DNA of 6,880 bases from Campylobacteraceae bacterium (GTDB taxonomy: Bacteria; Campylobacterota; Campylobacteria; Campylobacterales; JALSKU01), in the NCBI GenBank assembly GCA_015488975.1, contig WFMT01000047.1, positions 1 to 6,880 of the forward strand. The letters run 5' to 3'. Made by a program: the position numbers and the translations under genes. Shown here piece by piece: positions 1-6,227 of the stretch. Under the pieces are notes generated by a model, which searched no databases, had not been told where the DNA came from, and was given only the letters and a program-made list of their open reading frames with translations. How positions within the stretch are numbered: position 1 is the first letter of the stretch; every line of letters starts with the position of its first letter.

Positions 1-594
1 AGCTCAAATGCAAAAAAAATCATAGAAAAAGTATTGGCAAAAGATAAAAAAGTTTTATTTGTACCAGATCGCTGCCTGGGTCAGAATGTAGCTATACAAA
101 TGGGTCTTACATCCGCTGTTATAGGAGAAGACAGTGATGAAAAAATAAAAGAAGCTAAAATCATTTGTTACAATGGATTTTGCTCTGTTCATCAACTTTT
201 TTCCTTGGAAGATATTGAATTTTATAGAAAAAAATTTCCAAATATTCTTATAGCCTCACATCCAGAATGCAAACCTGAAGTTTGTGATAATTCTGATTTT
301 GTTGGCTCAACAAGTCAACTTATAAAGTTCATAACCACTCTGCCTGAAGATCAAAAAGTAGCAGTCGGAACTGAGTTTAACATGGTAAATAGATTGAGAG
401 AAAAAAATACATATATATTATCATCAACTAAACCAGAATGTCCAACTATGAATGAAACAACTCTAAAAGATTTATACAATACATTAAAAAGCATAGAAAA
501 TAAAACTTTTGAAAATGAAATACAAGTGGACAAAAATGTGATAAAATGGGCAAAAGTAGCACTTGACAGGATGATGAAAGTAAAAATAGATTGA
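1..594 (+). CDS. nadA: Quinolinate synthase NadA, 3' part (5' end outside window)
   Basis: NadA condenses iminoaspartate with dihydroxyacetone phosphate to quinolinate, a step of de novo NAD synthesis, using an oxygen-sensitive [4Fe-4S] cluster in the cytoplasm. The frame is open from base 1, starting SSNAKKIIEKVLAKDKK, so the TTG at 34 is internal and not a start. 197 residues are present; the family is usually a little over 300, so about the N-terminal third is missing. SSNA is the end of the usual CTSSNA motif, which places the first cluster cysteine just upstream of the window. The other two are visible: Cys in SHPECKPEVCDNSDF (codon 268-270) and Cys in KPECPTMNETTL (codon 439-441). Other family motifs are PDRCLGQNVA, VGSTSQLIKF and VGTEFNMVNRLREK. 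The nadA stop codon lies inside the nadC ribosome binding site, so translational coupling is likely. Family assignment is secure. NadB, which makes iminoaspartate, is not in the window. Confidence 0.95.
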   Translation, partial: SSNAKKIIEKVLAKDKKVLFVPDRCLGQNVAIQMGLTSAVIGEDSDEKIKEAKIICYNGFCSVHQLFSLEDIEFYRKKFPNILIASHPECKPEVCDNSDFVGSTSQLIKFITTLPEDQKVAVGTEFNMVNRLREKNTYILSSTKPECPTMNETTLKDLYNTLKSIENKTFENEIQVDKNVIKWAKVALDRMMKVKID

Positions 595-596
595 GG
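592..596 (+). promoter_or_regulatory. Ribosome binding site of nadC overlapping the nadA stop
   Basis: TGAGG lies 5 bases before the nadC ATG at 602 and includes the nadA TGA stop codon. Ribosomes ending on nadA would be placed directly at the nadC start, as expected for coupled translation. Seen directly; coupling is inferred. Confidence 0.6.
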
Positions 597-601
597 CAAA
601 A

Positions 602-1417
602 ATGATAAAAAATTTCGTAAAAAAAGCATTACAAGAAGATGTAGGCAGAGGAGATCTTTTCAGACTCGTAGGAAAAAATAGAAAAGTTACTGCAAAAATA
701 GTCTCAAAAGAGAATGGGATACTATCTGGAGTTGATTATGTAAAATCTCTTTGCAAAGTAGAAAAAATAAAATATGAATTTTTTAAAAAAGACTCTATGG
801 TATTAAAAAAAGGCGATGTTATAGCTTCATTTGAAAGCAAAGCAAGTAAAATCCTGATGTGCGAAAGAACAATGCTAAATCTTTTACAACACGCAAGCGG
901 CATAGCAACAAATGTACACTTTTACATGGAAAAATTAAAAGACAATAAAATAAAACTGCTTGATACAAGAAAAACAAGACCACTTCTTAGAGTTTTTGAA
1001 AAATATGCTGTAAGGTGCGGCGGGGGAAGCAACCACAGAATGGGACTGGACGATTGTTTAATGCTTAAGGATACTCATTTACAAACTATAGATAACCTTG
1101 AAGATTTTATAAAAAGATCAAGATACAAATTGCCCTATACTACAAAAATAGAGGTAGAGTGCGAAAGTATAAAAGATGCAAAATATGCTATGCAGTGCCG
1201 ATGCGATATGGTAATGTGCGATAATATGAGTATTGAAGATATAAAAGAAGTTGTAAAATATAAAAATGAGAATTTTCCTCATATTTTACTCGAAGCCAGC
1301 GGAAATATCACAAAAGAAAATATCTTGGAATTTGCCAAAAGTGGTGTTGATGCGATCAGCAGTGGAAGTCTAATCCATCAGGCAACCTGGCTTGATTTTT
1401 CGATGAAAATCGAGTAA
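602..1417 (+). CDS. nadC: Nicotinate-nucleotide pyrophosphorylase (quinolinate phosphoribosyltransferase)
   Basis: NadC converts quinolinate and PRPP to nicotinate mononucleotide, CO2 and pyrophosphate, the step after NadA, in the cytoplasm. The 271-residue length is normal. The N-terminal open-faced sandwich domain begins with EDVGRGD (residues 12-18). ERTMLNLLQHASGIAT (88-103) carries the conserved Arg89. The barrel domain follows: DTRKTRPLLRVFEKYAVR (121-138), CGGGSNHRMGLDD (139-151), MLKDTH (154-159, with Lys156), IEVECES (183-189), VMCDNMS (204-210), LEASGNI (230-236) and ISSGSLIHQATWLDF (252-266). These cover the substrate-binding Arg, His, Lys and acidic residues known for the family. 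KDTH in place of the commoner KDNH, together with the IHQAT tail, resembles Helicobacter NadC as I remember it. The ATG start is well supported by the TGAGG site 5 bases upstream. The gene lies 7 bases after nadA and 11 before flhB. Confidence 0.97.
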   Translation: MIKNFVKKALQEDVGRGDLFRLVGKNRKVTAKIVSKENGILSGVDYVKSLCKVEKIKYEFFKKDSMVLKKGDVIASFESKASKILMCERTMLNLLQHASGIATNVHFYMEKLKDNKIKLLDTRKTRPLLRVFEKYAVRCGGGSNHRMGLDDCLMLKDTHLQTIDNLEDFIKRSRYKLPYTTKIEVECESIKDAKYAMQCRCDMVMCDNMSIEDIKEVVKYKNENFPHILLEASGNITKENILEFAKSGVDAISSGSLIHQATWLDFSMKIE

Positions 1418-1428
1418 GATTATAAAAA

Positions 1429-2490
1429 ATGGCTGATGATCAAGAAAAAACGGAGGAGCCGACCTCCAAAAAGATTGAAGATGCCAGAGAAGAAGGGAAT
1501 GTTCCCAAAAGTCAGGATTTTAGTGGATTTATTACTCTTTTTGTAGCTGTTTTAGCTATGTTTTGGCTTATCAGATTTATGGCCAGCAAGATAGAAAATC
1601 TCTACAGATACTATATCTCATTTGTAGGAAGTGAGATTACTCAAGATAAAATTTTTTCAATGTCACTATTTACTCTGAAAGAACTTCTTTTAGCAGTATT
1701 GCCGATAGCTTTATTTGTTGCAGCAGCTGGAATACTTGCAGCTTTTATACAGTATGGTTTTGTCTTTACAACCAAGCCACTTACGCCTGATTTGAAAAAA
1801 ATTGACCCCATAAAAGGGATGAAAAATTTAGTTTCTATGAAAAAACTCATAGAAACTGTTAAAGTCGTCTTGAAAGTTGCATTTGTCTTTGCCATAGCAT
1901 TTTATTTTTTAATTACTTTTGTAAAGCAGCTTCCACATGTAATTTATTATTCGATATTTGAGCAAATAATTTGGCTTAGAGACAAAGCAATTTTGCTGAC
2001 TTCTGTAATGCTTATACTGTTTTTGGTTTTAGCTCTTGCTGACTTGCTTATAGTGAGATATCAATATTTTAAAGATTTGAAAATGAGCAAACAAGAGATA
2101 AAAGATGAATTTAAGCAAATGGAAGGCGACCCTATAATCAAATCAAGAATAAAAAAACTTCAAATGCAATTAGCTCAAAAGAGAATGATGCAAGAAGTAC
2201 CAAATGCAGATGTTATCATAACAAACCCGACACATTATGCAGTTGCTATAAGATACGATAAAACAAAAGATACTTCACCTGTGGTAGTGGCAAAAGGTAT
2301 AGATACCATAGCTTTAAAGATAAAAGAAATAGGCAGAGAACATATGGTGCAAATAGTAGAAAATCCACCTTTGGCAAGAGAATTATACAAACTTTGTGAT
2401 ATTGATAAAAATATACCTGAGATTTTGTATAAAGCAGTAGCAGAAGTCTTAGCTTTTGTATATAAAAGCAGTAATAAACATAATTTTTAG
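1429..2490 (+). CDS. flhB: Flagellar type III export protein FlhB
   Basis: FlhB is an inner-membrane part of the flagellar type III export apparatus. It helps form the export gate and switches substrate class from rod/hook to filament proteins after cleaving itself. The N-terminus reads EKTEEPTSKKIEDAREEGNV (residues 6-25), the family hallmark. Four hydrophobic segments follow at about 33-53, 86-110, 144-168 and 185-210. The linker and cytoplasmic domain start near YQYFKDLKMSKQEIKDEFK. The autocleavage motif NPTH is at 266-269 (cleavage expected between Asn266 and Pro267), followed by YAVAIRYD and, near the end, ENPPLARELY. At 353 residues it is a full-length, apparently functional FlhB, not the short FlhB-C-like paralogue seen in some species. 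A virulence-system homologue (YscU/SpaS type) is less likely because no other secretion genes are nearby. The start has no clear Shine-Dalgarno sequence. The position behind nadA-nadC and the absence of other flagellar genes are notable. Confidence 0.96.
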   Translation: MADDQEKTEEPTSKKIEDAREEGNVPKSQDFSGFITLFVAVLAMFWLIRFMASKIENLYRYYISFVGSEITQDKIFSMSLFTLKELLLAVLPIALFVAAAGILAAFIQYGFVFTTKPLTPDLKKIDPIKGMKNLVSMKKLIETVKVVLKVAFVFAIAFYFLITFVKQLPHVIYYSIFEQIIWLRDKAILLTSVMLILFLVLALADLLIVRYQYFKDLKMSKQEIKDEFKQMEGDPIIKSRIKKLQMQLAQKRMMQEVPNADVIITNPTHYAVAIRYDKTKDTSPVVVAKGIDTIALKIKEIGREHMVQIVENPPLARELYKLCDIDKNIPEILYKAVAEVLAFVYKSSNKHNF

Positions 2491-2501
2491 ATTATAAAGA
2501 G

Positions 2502-2507
2502 TATAAT
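2502..2507 (+). promoter_or_regulatory. Possible -10 box just before the DHH gene
   Basis: A perfect TATAAT lies in the flhB-DHH gap, ending 5 bases before the ATG at 2513. If used, the transcript would begin at or next to the ATG, giving a leaderless mRNA. I see no good -35 box, and in sequence this A+T-rich a chance match is common. Listed as a weak candidate only. Confidence 0.15.
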
Positions 2508-2512
2508 TCAAA

Positions 2513-3448
2513 ATGTTTAAAAAAGCCGTAAATCTTATAGAAAAATCAAATAATATAGTTATAGTTTCACATAAAAATCCTGATGCAGATACAATAGGAT
2601 CGATGCTTGGTCTTGGCATATCTTTGAAAACCATCAAGAAGAAGGTATTTTATTTTAATATAGAAAAAGAGTTACCAAAAAAATTTGATTTTTTACCAAG
2701 TTATTCAAAAATAAAAAATAATTTTCCCAAATACTGTGATCTTGTAATTAGTGTTGATTGTGGCTCTTTCGATAGAATCGGCATACCTAAGAAAAATTTT
2801 TCTATACTAAATATAGATCACCATAAAACAAATACTCTTTTTGGGGATGTTGATATAATAAATAAAGATTACGCCAGTACCTCAATGGTTGTTTTTGAGC
2901 TTTTAAAGTATGCAAAATATAAAATTTCACCAGAATGTGCCACTTGTCTTTATGCAGCACTTGCAGAAGACAGCGGATATTTTAAATTTGACAGAGTAAA
3001 TGCAAAAACATTTGAAAATGCATCAGAACTTATAAACTTTGGAGCTAAACCAAATAAAATAGCTAATTTATTAACCAATAGGAATTCTTTGGCAAAGTTA
3101 AGATTGATGCAAATATACTTATCATCAATGGAACTTAAAAAATATGCAAAAGTTTGTATCTGCAGGCTTAGTATTAACGATTTTAAAAAAAGTGGTGCAC
3201 TTATAAGTGATAGTGAAAATCTCGTCCAAATAGGACTCTCTTTGGCAACAGTCGAACTTAGTATATTTATGTATGAATTACAAAACAGACAATATAAAAT
3301 TTCATTGCGAAGTAAAAATGGTATAGATTGTTCTGAGATTGCAATTTATTATGGTGGTGGTGGTCATAAAAAATCTGCTGGGTTTACAGTTGATTTAAAA
3401 GATATAGATGATATAATTGATAATATTTTAAAAAAGGTTGACAGATGA
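2513..3448 (+). CDS. DHH/DHHA1 family phosphoesterase, NrnA-like (oligoribonuclease / pAp phosphatase type)
   Basis: This is a two-domain cytoplasmic phosphoesterase. The DHH domain shows motif I HKNPDADT (residues 20-27), motif II ISVDCG (79-84), motif III IDHHKTN (101-107) and motif IV AEDSGYF (151-157), which together give the His/Asp set that binds two metal ions, usually manganese. The C-terminal DHHA1 domain ends in YYGGGGHKKSAGFTV (279-293), the substrate-phosphate binding loop. At 311 residues with no extra domains it fits the NrnA group, which degrades very short RNAs and dephosphorylates 3'-phosphoadenosine 5'-phosphate. It lacks the extended architecture of RecJ. The exact substrate (nano-RNA, pAp or a cyclic-dinucleotide product such as pApA) cannot be read from sequence. 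The start is the first ATG after flhB, 22 bases downstream, with only a weak AAGAG upstream. Its stop overlaps the next gene as ATGA, implying coupled translation. Confidence 0.92.
   Translation: MFKKAVNLIEKSNNIVIVSHKNPDADTIGSMLGLGISLKTIKKKVFYFNIEKELPKKFDFLPSYSKIKNNFPKYCDLVISVDCGSFDRIGIPKKNFSILNIDHHKTNTLFGDVDIINKDYASTSMVVFELLKYAKYKISPECATCLYAALAEDSGYFKFDRVNAKTFENASELINFGAKPNKIANLLTNRNSLAKLRLMQIYLSSMELKKYAKVCICRLSINDFKKSGALISDSENLVQIGLSLATVELSIFMYELQNRQYKISLRSKNGIDCSEIAIYYGGGGHKKSAGFTVDLKDIDDIIDNILKKVDR
3433..3437 (+). promoter_or_regulatory. Ribosome binding site of the M23 peptidase gene
   Basis: AAAGG is 7 bases before the ATG at 3445, inside the end of the DHH gene. It supports the ATG that overlaps the DHH stop codon (ATGA at 3445-3448) as the true start. 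Confidence 0.5.
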
Positions 3449-4812
3449 GACAAAAAAAAGGTTTTTCAGGCATTATTGTAATAATCATTTTGTTATTGGT
3501 TGCAGGAGGAGTTTTCTTTATATATAAATCCAAATATTTTGAAAGAAATGCTCCAAAAATAATTTCACAAAACGAAATATATTGGAATTTAAAGAAACCT
3601 CTTGATGTACAACTTCAAGATGACAGTGGCATTAAATTTGCTCAGGCTATTTTGAATGATGGAAAAAACAATACAGTATTGGCAAATAAAATATATTCAA
3701 ATCCAAAAAAAGATATACAACTGATGATAAAACCTCCAAAAGACAGTTTTATGTACAAAAAAAATCACTTTACCCTAACAATACAAGCTGTCGATTCTAG
3801 TAAATGGAATTGGTTTCAAGGAAATAAAGCGATAAAAAAAATTAATATTATAATTGATACAAAAAGACCAAAACTTTATGTAATAAGATCATCTTACGGT
3901 ATAAGAAAAGGCGGAAGTGCTTTGGTAATCTTCAAAGCAAGTGATAAAAACTTGAAAAGTCTATATATTAAAACACCATTTGGTAAAAAGTTTTACCCGA
4001 CTCCTTTTTATAAAAAAGGATACTACATATCACTTTTAGCCTGGCCGGTAGAGCAAAAAAATTTCAGTGCGAATATTGTTGCGATTGATAAAGCAAACAA
4101 TATATCAACAGCTCATGTTCCACTATATTTTAAATCTATGAAATACAGAAAAACAAATATCACTTTAACTGAAAATTTCTTAAATAATAAAGTAGCAAAT
4201 TTTATAAATGATGTTGCACCGAAAATGTCAAATAAAACTCCTGTTGAAAAATTTGTTTATATAAATGAGACAATCAGAAAGATAAATGAAGATTTGATAA
4301 AAAAGGTTACAACGCCCACAGATACTGATATGATATCTAACTTTTATCTAAAACGATTTTATCCATTGATAGATGCTGCTGCTGTTGCTGGATTTGGAGA
4401 TCATAGAACTTACTATTACAAAGGTCAGATTGTAAGTCATTCTTATCATTTAGGGATTGATTTGGCAAGTATAGCAAGAGCTAAAATAAGAGCTTCAAAC
4501 AAGGGGGTTGTAGTATTTGCCAAATTTAACGGGATTTATGGAAACAATATGATTATATATCATGGATTGGGTTTATATACTTTATTTGGGCATTGTTCAG
4601 AGTTTATTGCCCAAAAAGGAGACAGTGTTAAAAGATCACAAGTGATAGCAAGAACAGGGAAAACAGGTATGGCATTGGGGGATCATTTACACTTTGGCGT
4701 TTATGTTCAAGGTGTCGCCGTCTATCCTAAAGAATGGATGGATTCTCACTGGATAAAACTAAACATATTTGATATCATTAAAGACGCAAAAAATATTATA
4801 AATAAAAATTAG
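3445..4812 (+). CDS. Membrane-anchored M23 (LytM-type) peptidoglycan peptidase
   Basis: This is a zinc metallopeptidase predicted to cut peptide cross-links or stem peptides of peptidoglycan in the periplasm. Residues 1-6 are basic and polar, and about 8-27 form one hydrophobic segment (GIIVIIILLLVAGG), so an uncleaved signal anchor is more likely than a cleaved signal. Residues about 35-290 form an extracytoplasmic region rich in predicted beta strands with no motif I recognise. The LytM domain follows: HLGID supplies zinc ligands His335 and Asp339, FGHCSEF holds the expected catalytic His383, and GDHLHFG holds His414 and zinc ligand His416. The set is complete, so the enzyme should be active. 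At 455 residues with an N-terminal regulatory-looking region it resembles the Csd3/Pgp3 cell-shape peptidases of Helicobacter and Campylobacter. In C. jejuni an M23 gene also precedes lpxC, as I recall. Identity as that orthologue is inferred. The start overlaps the DHH stop and has a good AAAGG site. Confidence 0.9.
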   Translation: MRQKKGFSGIIVIIILLLVAGGVFFIYKSKYFERNAPKIISQNEIYWNLKKPLDVQLQDDSGIKFAQAILNDGKNNTVLANKIYSNPKKDIQLMIKPPKDSFMYKKNHFTLTIQAVDSSKWNWFQGNKAIKKINIIIDTKRPKLYVIRSSYGIRKGGSALVIFKASDKNLKSLYIKTPFGKKFYPTPFYKKGYYISLLAWPVEQKNFSANIVAIDKANNISTAHVPLYFKSMKYRKTNITLTENFLNNKVANFINDVAPKMSNKTPVEKFVYINETIRKINEDLIKKVTTPTDTDMISNFYLKRFYPLIDAAAVAGFGDHRTYYYKGQIVSHSYHLGIDLASIARAKIRASNKGVVVFAKFNGIYGNNMIIYHGLGLYTLFGHCSEFIAQKGDSVKRSQVIARTGKTGMALGDHLHFGVYVQGVAVYPKEWMDSHWIKLNIFDIIKDAKNIINKN

Positions 4813-4830
4813 CAAAAATTTTGCTTTTTT
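4811..4830 (+). terminator. Weak Rho-independent terminator candidate after the M23 gene
   Basis: AGCAAA (4811-4816) pairs with TTTGCT (4820-4825) around an AAT loop, and the 3' arm runs into six Ts (4825-4830). The hairpin starts inside the M23 stop codon. The stem has only two G-C pairs, so termination would be partial at best. It lies in the longest intergenic gap of the window, which supports a real operon boundary, but base composition alone could produce it. Confidence 0.35.
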
Positions 4831-4850
4831 AAACAAAATTATTGTATCAT
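4821..4850 (+). promoter_or_regulatory. Candidate sigma-70 promoter for lpxC
   Basis: TATCAT at 4845-4850 matches 5 of 6 bases of the -10 consensus. TTGCTT at 4821-4826 is a poor -35 (first three bases only) at an 18-base spacing. Transcription would start near 4857, giving a leader of about 20 bases that contains the strong GAGAGG site and the TTG start at 4879. The ATG at 4849 would lie inside the -10 box and so be absent from this transcript. Pattern match only. Confidence 0.3.
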
Positions 4851-4867
4851 GAGCAATAATTTTAAAA

Positions 4868-4873
4868 GAGAGG
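4868..4873 (+). promoter_or_regulatory. Strong ribosome binding site deciding the lpxC start
   Basis: GAGAGG lies 5 bases before TTG at 4879. It is among the best Shine-Dalgarno matches in the window, whereas nothing comparable precedes the in-frame ATG at 4849. It therefore favours TTG as the lpxC start codon. Confidence 0.65.
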
Positions 4874-4878
4874 TTTTC

Positions 4879-5763
4879 TTGAAACAAAGAACAATAGCAA
4901 AAACAGTTAAAGGAGTTGGTATAGGATTGCACAAGGGTGATCCTGTTGAGATAATACTCGAACCACTTGAAGCGGACATGGGAATAAGATTTTTTAGATC
5001 AGATCTTAATGTAAGCATAGAGTTAAAACCTGAAAATGTTGTAGATACAAGGATGGCTACTGTCATAGGCAATGACAATGCAACCATCTCCACAATAGAA
5101 CATTTGCTTTCTGCTGTTTATGCATACGGAATTGATAATATAAGAATTTCGGTAAACTCATCTGAAGTCCCAATCATGGATGGAAGTGGAGCAAGCTTTT
5201 GCATGATGCTTGATGAGGCAGGAGTAATGGAGCTTGATAAAAGTAAAAATGTAATGATCATAAAAAAAGAAGTTATATATAAAGATGGGGAAAAATATAC
5301 AAAAATCCTTCCGTCAAAGATTGCTGAGTATAGTTTTAAGATAAATTTTAACCATCCTATTATAAAAGAGCAAGAATATAACTTTATTTTTAGCAAAAGA
5401 GATTATATCAAAGAGATTTCAAAAGCAAGAACTTTTGGATTTTTAAAAGATGTTCAAATGCTTAGAAGCATGGGATTAGCACTTGGTGGTTCTTTGGATA
5501 ATGCTATTGTGTTAGATGAAAAAAAGATGTTAAATAATGATCCATTAAGATATCAAAATGAATTTGTAAGACATAAAATTTTAGATGCCATAGGGGATAT
5601 GAGTCTTCTTGGCATGCCTGTCATAGGAAAATATGACTCTTATGCAGGAAGTCACAATTTGAACCATCTTCTAACTTTAAAGATTTTAAAAGATAGCTCT
5701 AATTATGAAATTAGAAATTTAAATGAAGAATACGAAAAAGAATTTTCAAGGGCATTTGCATAA
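4879..5763 (+). CDS. lpxC: UDP-3-O-acyl-N-acetylglucosamine deacetylase LpxC
   Basis: LpxC is the zinc-dependent cytoplasmic deacetylase that commits UDP-3-O-acyl-GlcNAc to lipid A synthesis, so the organism is Gram-negative with lipopolysaccharide or lipooligosaccharide. Numbering from the TTG at 4879 (294 residues), STIEHLLSAV contains Glu74 and the zinc ligand His75, RHKILDAIGD contains zinc ligands His232 and Asp236, and GSHNLNHLL contains the catalytic His259. The PIMDGSG loop (98-104) is also typical, so all key residues are present. The open frame reaches back to ATG 4849 (304 residues), but I prefer TTG 4879. It follows a strong GAGAGG at the right distance, and the resulting MKQRTIAKTVKGVGIGLHKG lines up with the N-termini of other LpxC proteins, which start near KQRT. 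The extra SNNFKREVF would be an unsupported extension. It is followed by a short A-rich gap and a TsaB-like gene. Confidence 0.96.
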   Translation: MKQRTIAKTVKGVGIGLHKGDPVEIILEPLEADMGIRFFRSDLNVSIELKPENVVDTRMATVIGNDNATISTIEHLLSAVYAYGIDNIRISVNSSEVPIMDGSGASFCMMLDEAGVMELDKSKNVMIIKKEVIYKDGEKYTKILPSKIAEYSFKINFNHPIIKEQEYNFIFSKRDYIKEISKARTFGFLKDVQMLRSMGLALGGSLDNAIVLDEKKMLNNDPLRYQNEFVRHKILDAIGDMSLLGMPVIGKYDSYAGSHNLNHLLTLKILKDSSNYEIRNLNEEYEKEFSRAFA

Positions 5764-5777
5764 AAAAAAATATTGAA

Positions 5778-6218
5778 GTGGTCGTTGTTTCTTTAACAGC
5801 ACCTTTATTAATCGGTCTTTATCATAATAAACTTATCTTTAAACATTTTTCAAGTGAAGAAAAGGCAAGTGAAGTTTTACCGAAAATATTTAATGATATA
5901 GAAATGAATTATAATATTACCGGTCTTTATTATGCCAAAGGACCCGGAAGTTTTATGGCAATAAAAATAAGTTATATTTTTTTAAAAAGTTATGCTATTG
6001 TAAAAAATATTTTTTTAAAATCTGCTGATGGATTTTATTTCAATAACAATCAACCTATAAAATCAATAGGGAAAATGTATTTTATAAAAAAGGAAAATAG
6101 TATTATTCTTAATTCAGATATTCAAAACAAGCCAATAGATTTTTCTTTGCCCAATACTATAAAAAGCAAAGATTTCACCAATGATTGCGTCCCACTGTAT
6201 ATTCTGCCAGCGGTATAA
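5778..6218 (+). CDS. Short TsaB-like protein (tRNA t6A synthesis), N-terminal domain only
   Basis: The best clue is GPGSFMAIKISYIFLKSYA (residues 56-74), matching the GPGSFTG(V/L)R.G...K.LA segment of TsaB, the partner of TsaD in making N6-threonylcarbamoyladenosine on ANN-decoding tRNAs. The preceding ASEVLPKIFNDI fits the usual H...L.P.I stretch, and the start (VVVSLTAPLLIGLY) fits the first beta hairpin of the ASKHA fold, though with the usual IDT acid/Thr replaced. At about 146 residues it is far shorter than E. coli TsaB (231) and lacks the second domain. I recall a similarly short gene between lpxC and thrB in Campylobacter, which suggests a lineage trait, not a broken gene. The start is uncertain. 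GTG 5778 is the first conventional start but lacks a binding site. The same frame is open upstream, and AAGGG (5748-5752) lies 7 bases before an ATA at 5760 that overlaps the lpxC stop. Function is inferred from weak similarity. Confidence 0.7.
   Translation: MVVVSLTAPLLIGLYHNKLIFKHFSSEEKASEVLPKIFNDIEMNYNITGLYYAKGPGSFMAIKISYIFLKSYAIVKNIFLKSADGFYFNNNQPIKSIGKMYFIKKENSIILNSDIQNKPIDFSLPNTIKSKDFTNDCVPLYILPAV
5974..6020 (+). repeat. Two copies of a 14-base A/T repeat inside the TsaB-like gene
   Basis: ATATTTTTTTAAAA occurs at 5974-5987 and again at 6007-6020, 33 bases apart and in the same reading phase, giving IFLKS twice. Each copy holds a run of seven Ts. It may be coincidence in low-complexity coding sequence. 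It could in principle allow slippage or an 11-codon deletion. Confidence 0.4.
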
Positions 6219-6227
6219 AGAAGATTT

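Noticed and set aside
34..36. TTG as a start of a short nadA
   Set aside because: The frame is open to base 1 and the upstream SSNAKKII residues belong to the NadA family, so the gene simply enters from outside the window.
351..629. Open frame on the - strand opposite nadA, encoding a hydrophobic peptide
   Set aside because: It lies antisense to a well-supported conserved gene, has no recognisable motif, and its phenylalanine/leucine richness is what the complement of lysine-rich coding sequence gives.
1399..1414. Small hairpin TCGAT-GAAA-ATCGA at the end of nadC with a GNRA-type loop
   Set aside because: The stem is only 5 base pairs, has no T tract after it, and lies within codons of the conserved NadC tail, so neither a terminator nor a regulatory role is supported.
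1641..1895. Open frame on the - strand inside flhB
   Set aside because: It is fully antisense to FlhB membrane segments, has no domain signal and no neighbouring partner on that strand.
2449..2637. Open frame on the - strand across the flhB-DHH junction
   Set aside because: Short, with no motif, and overlapping two confident genes in the opposite direction.
4839..5396. Two open frames on the - strand opposite lpxC (4839-5093 and 5118-5396)
   Set aside because: Both are mirror frames of conserved LpxC coding sequence and show no independent similarity.
5762..5770. Run of nine As after lpxC as a phase-variable tract
   Set aside because: The run begins within the lpxC stop codon, so a length change would not alter LpxC. 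It could affect only the unproven ATA-initiated extension of the next gene.
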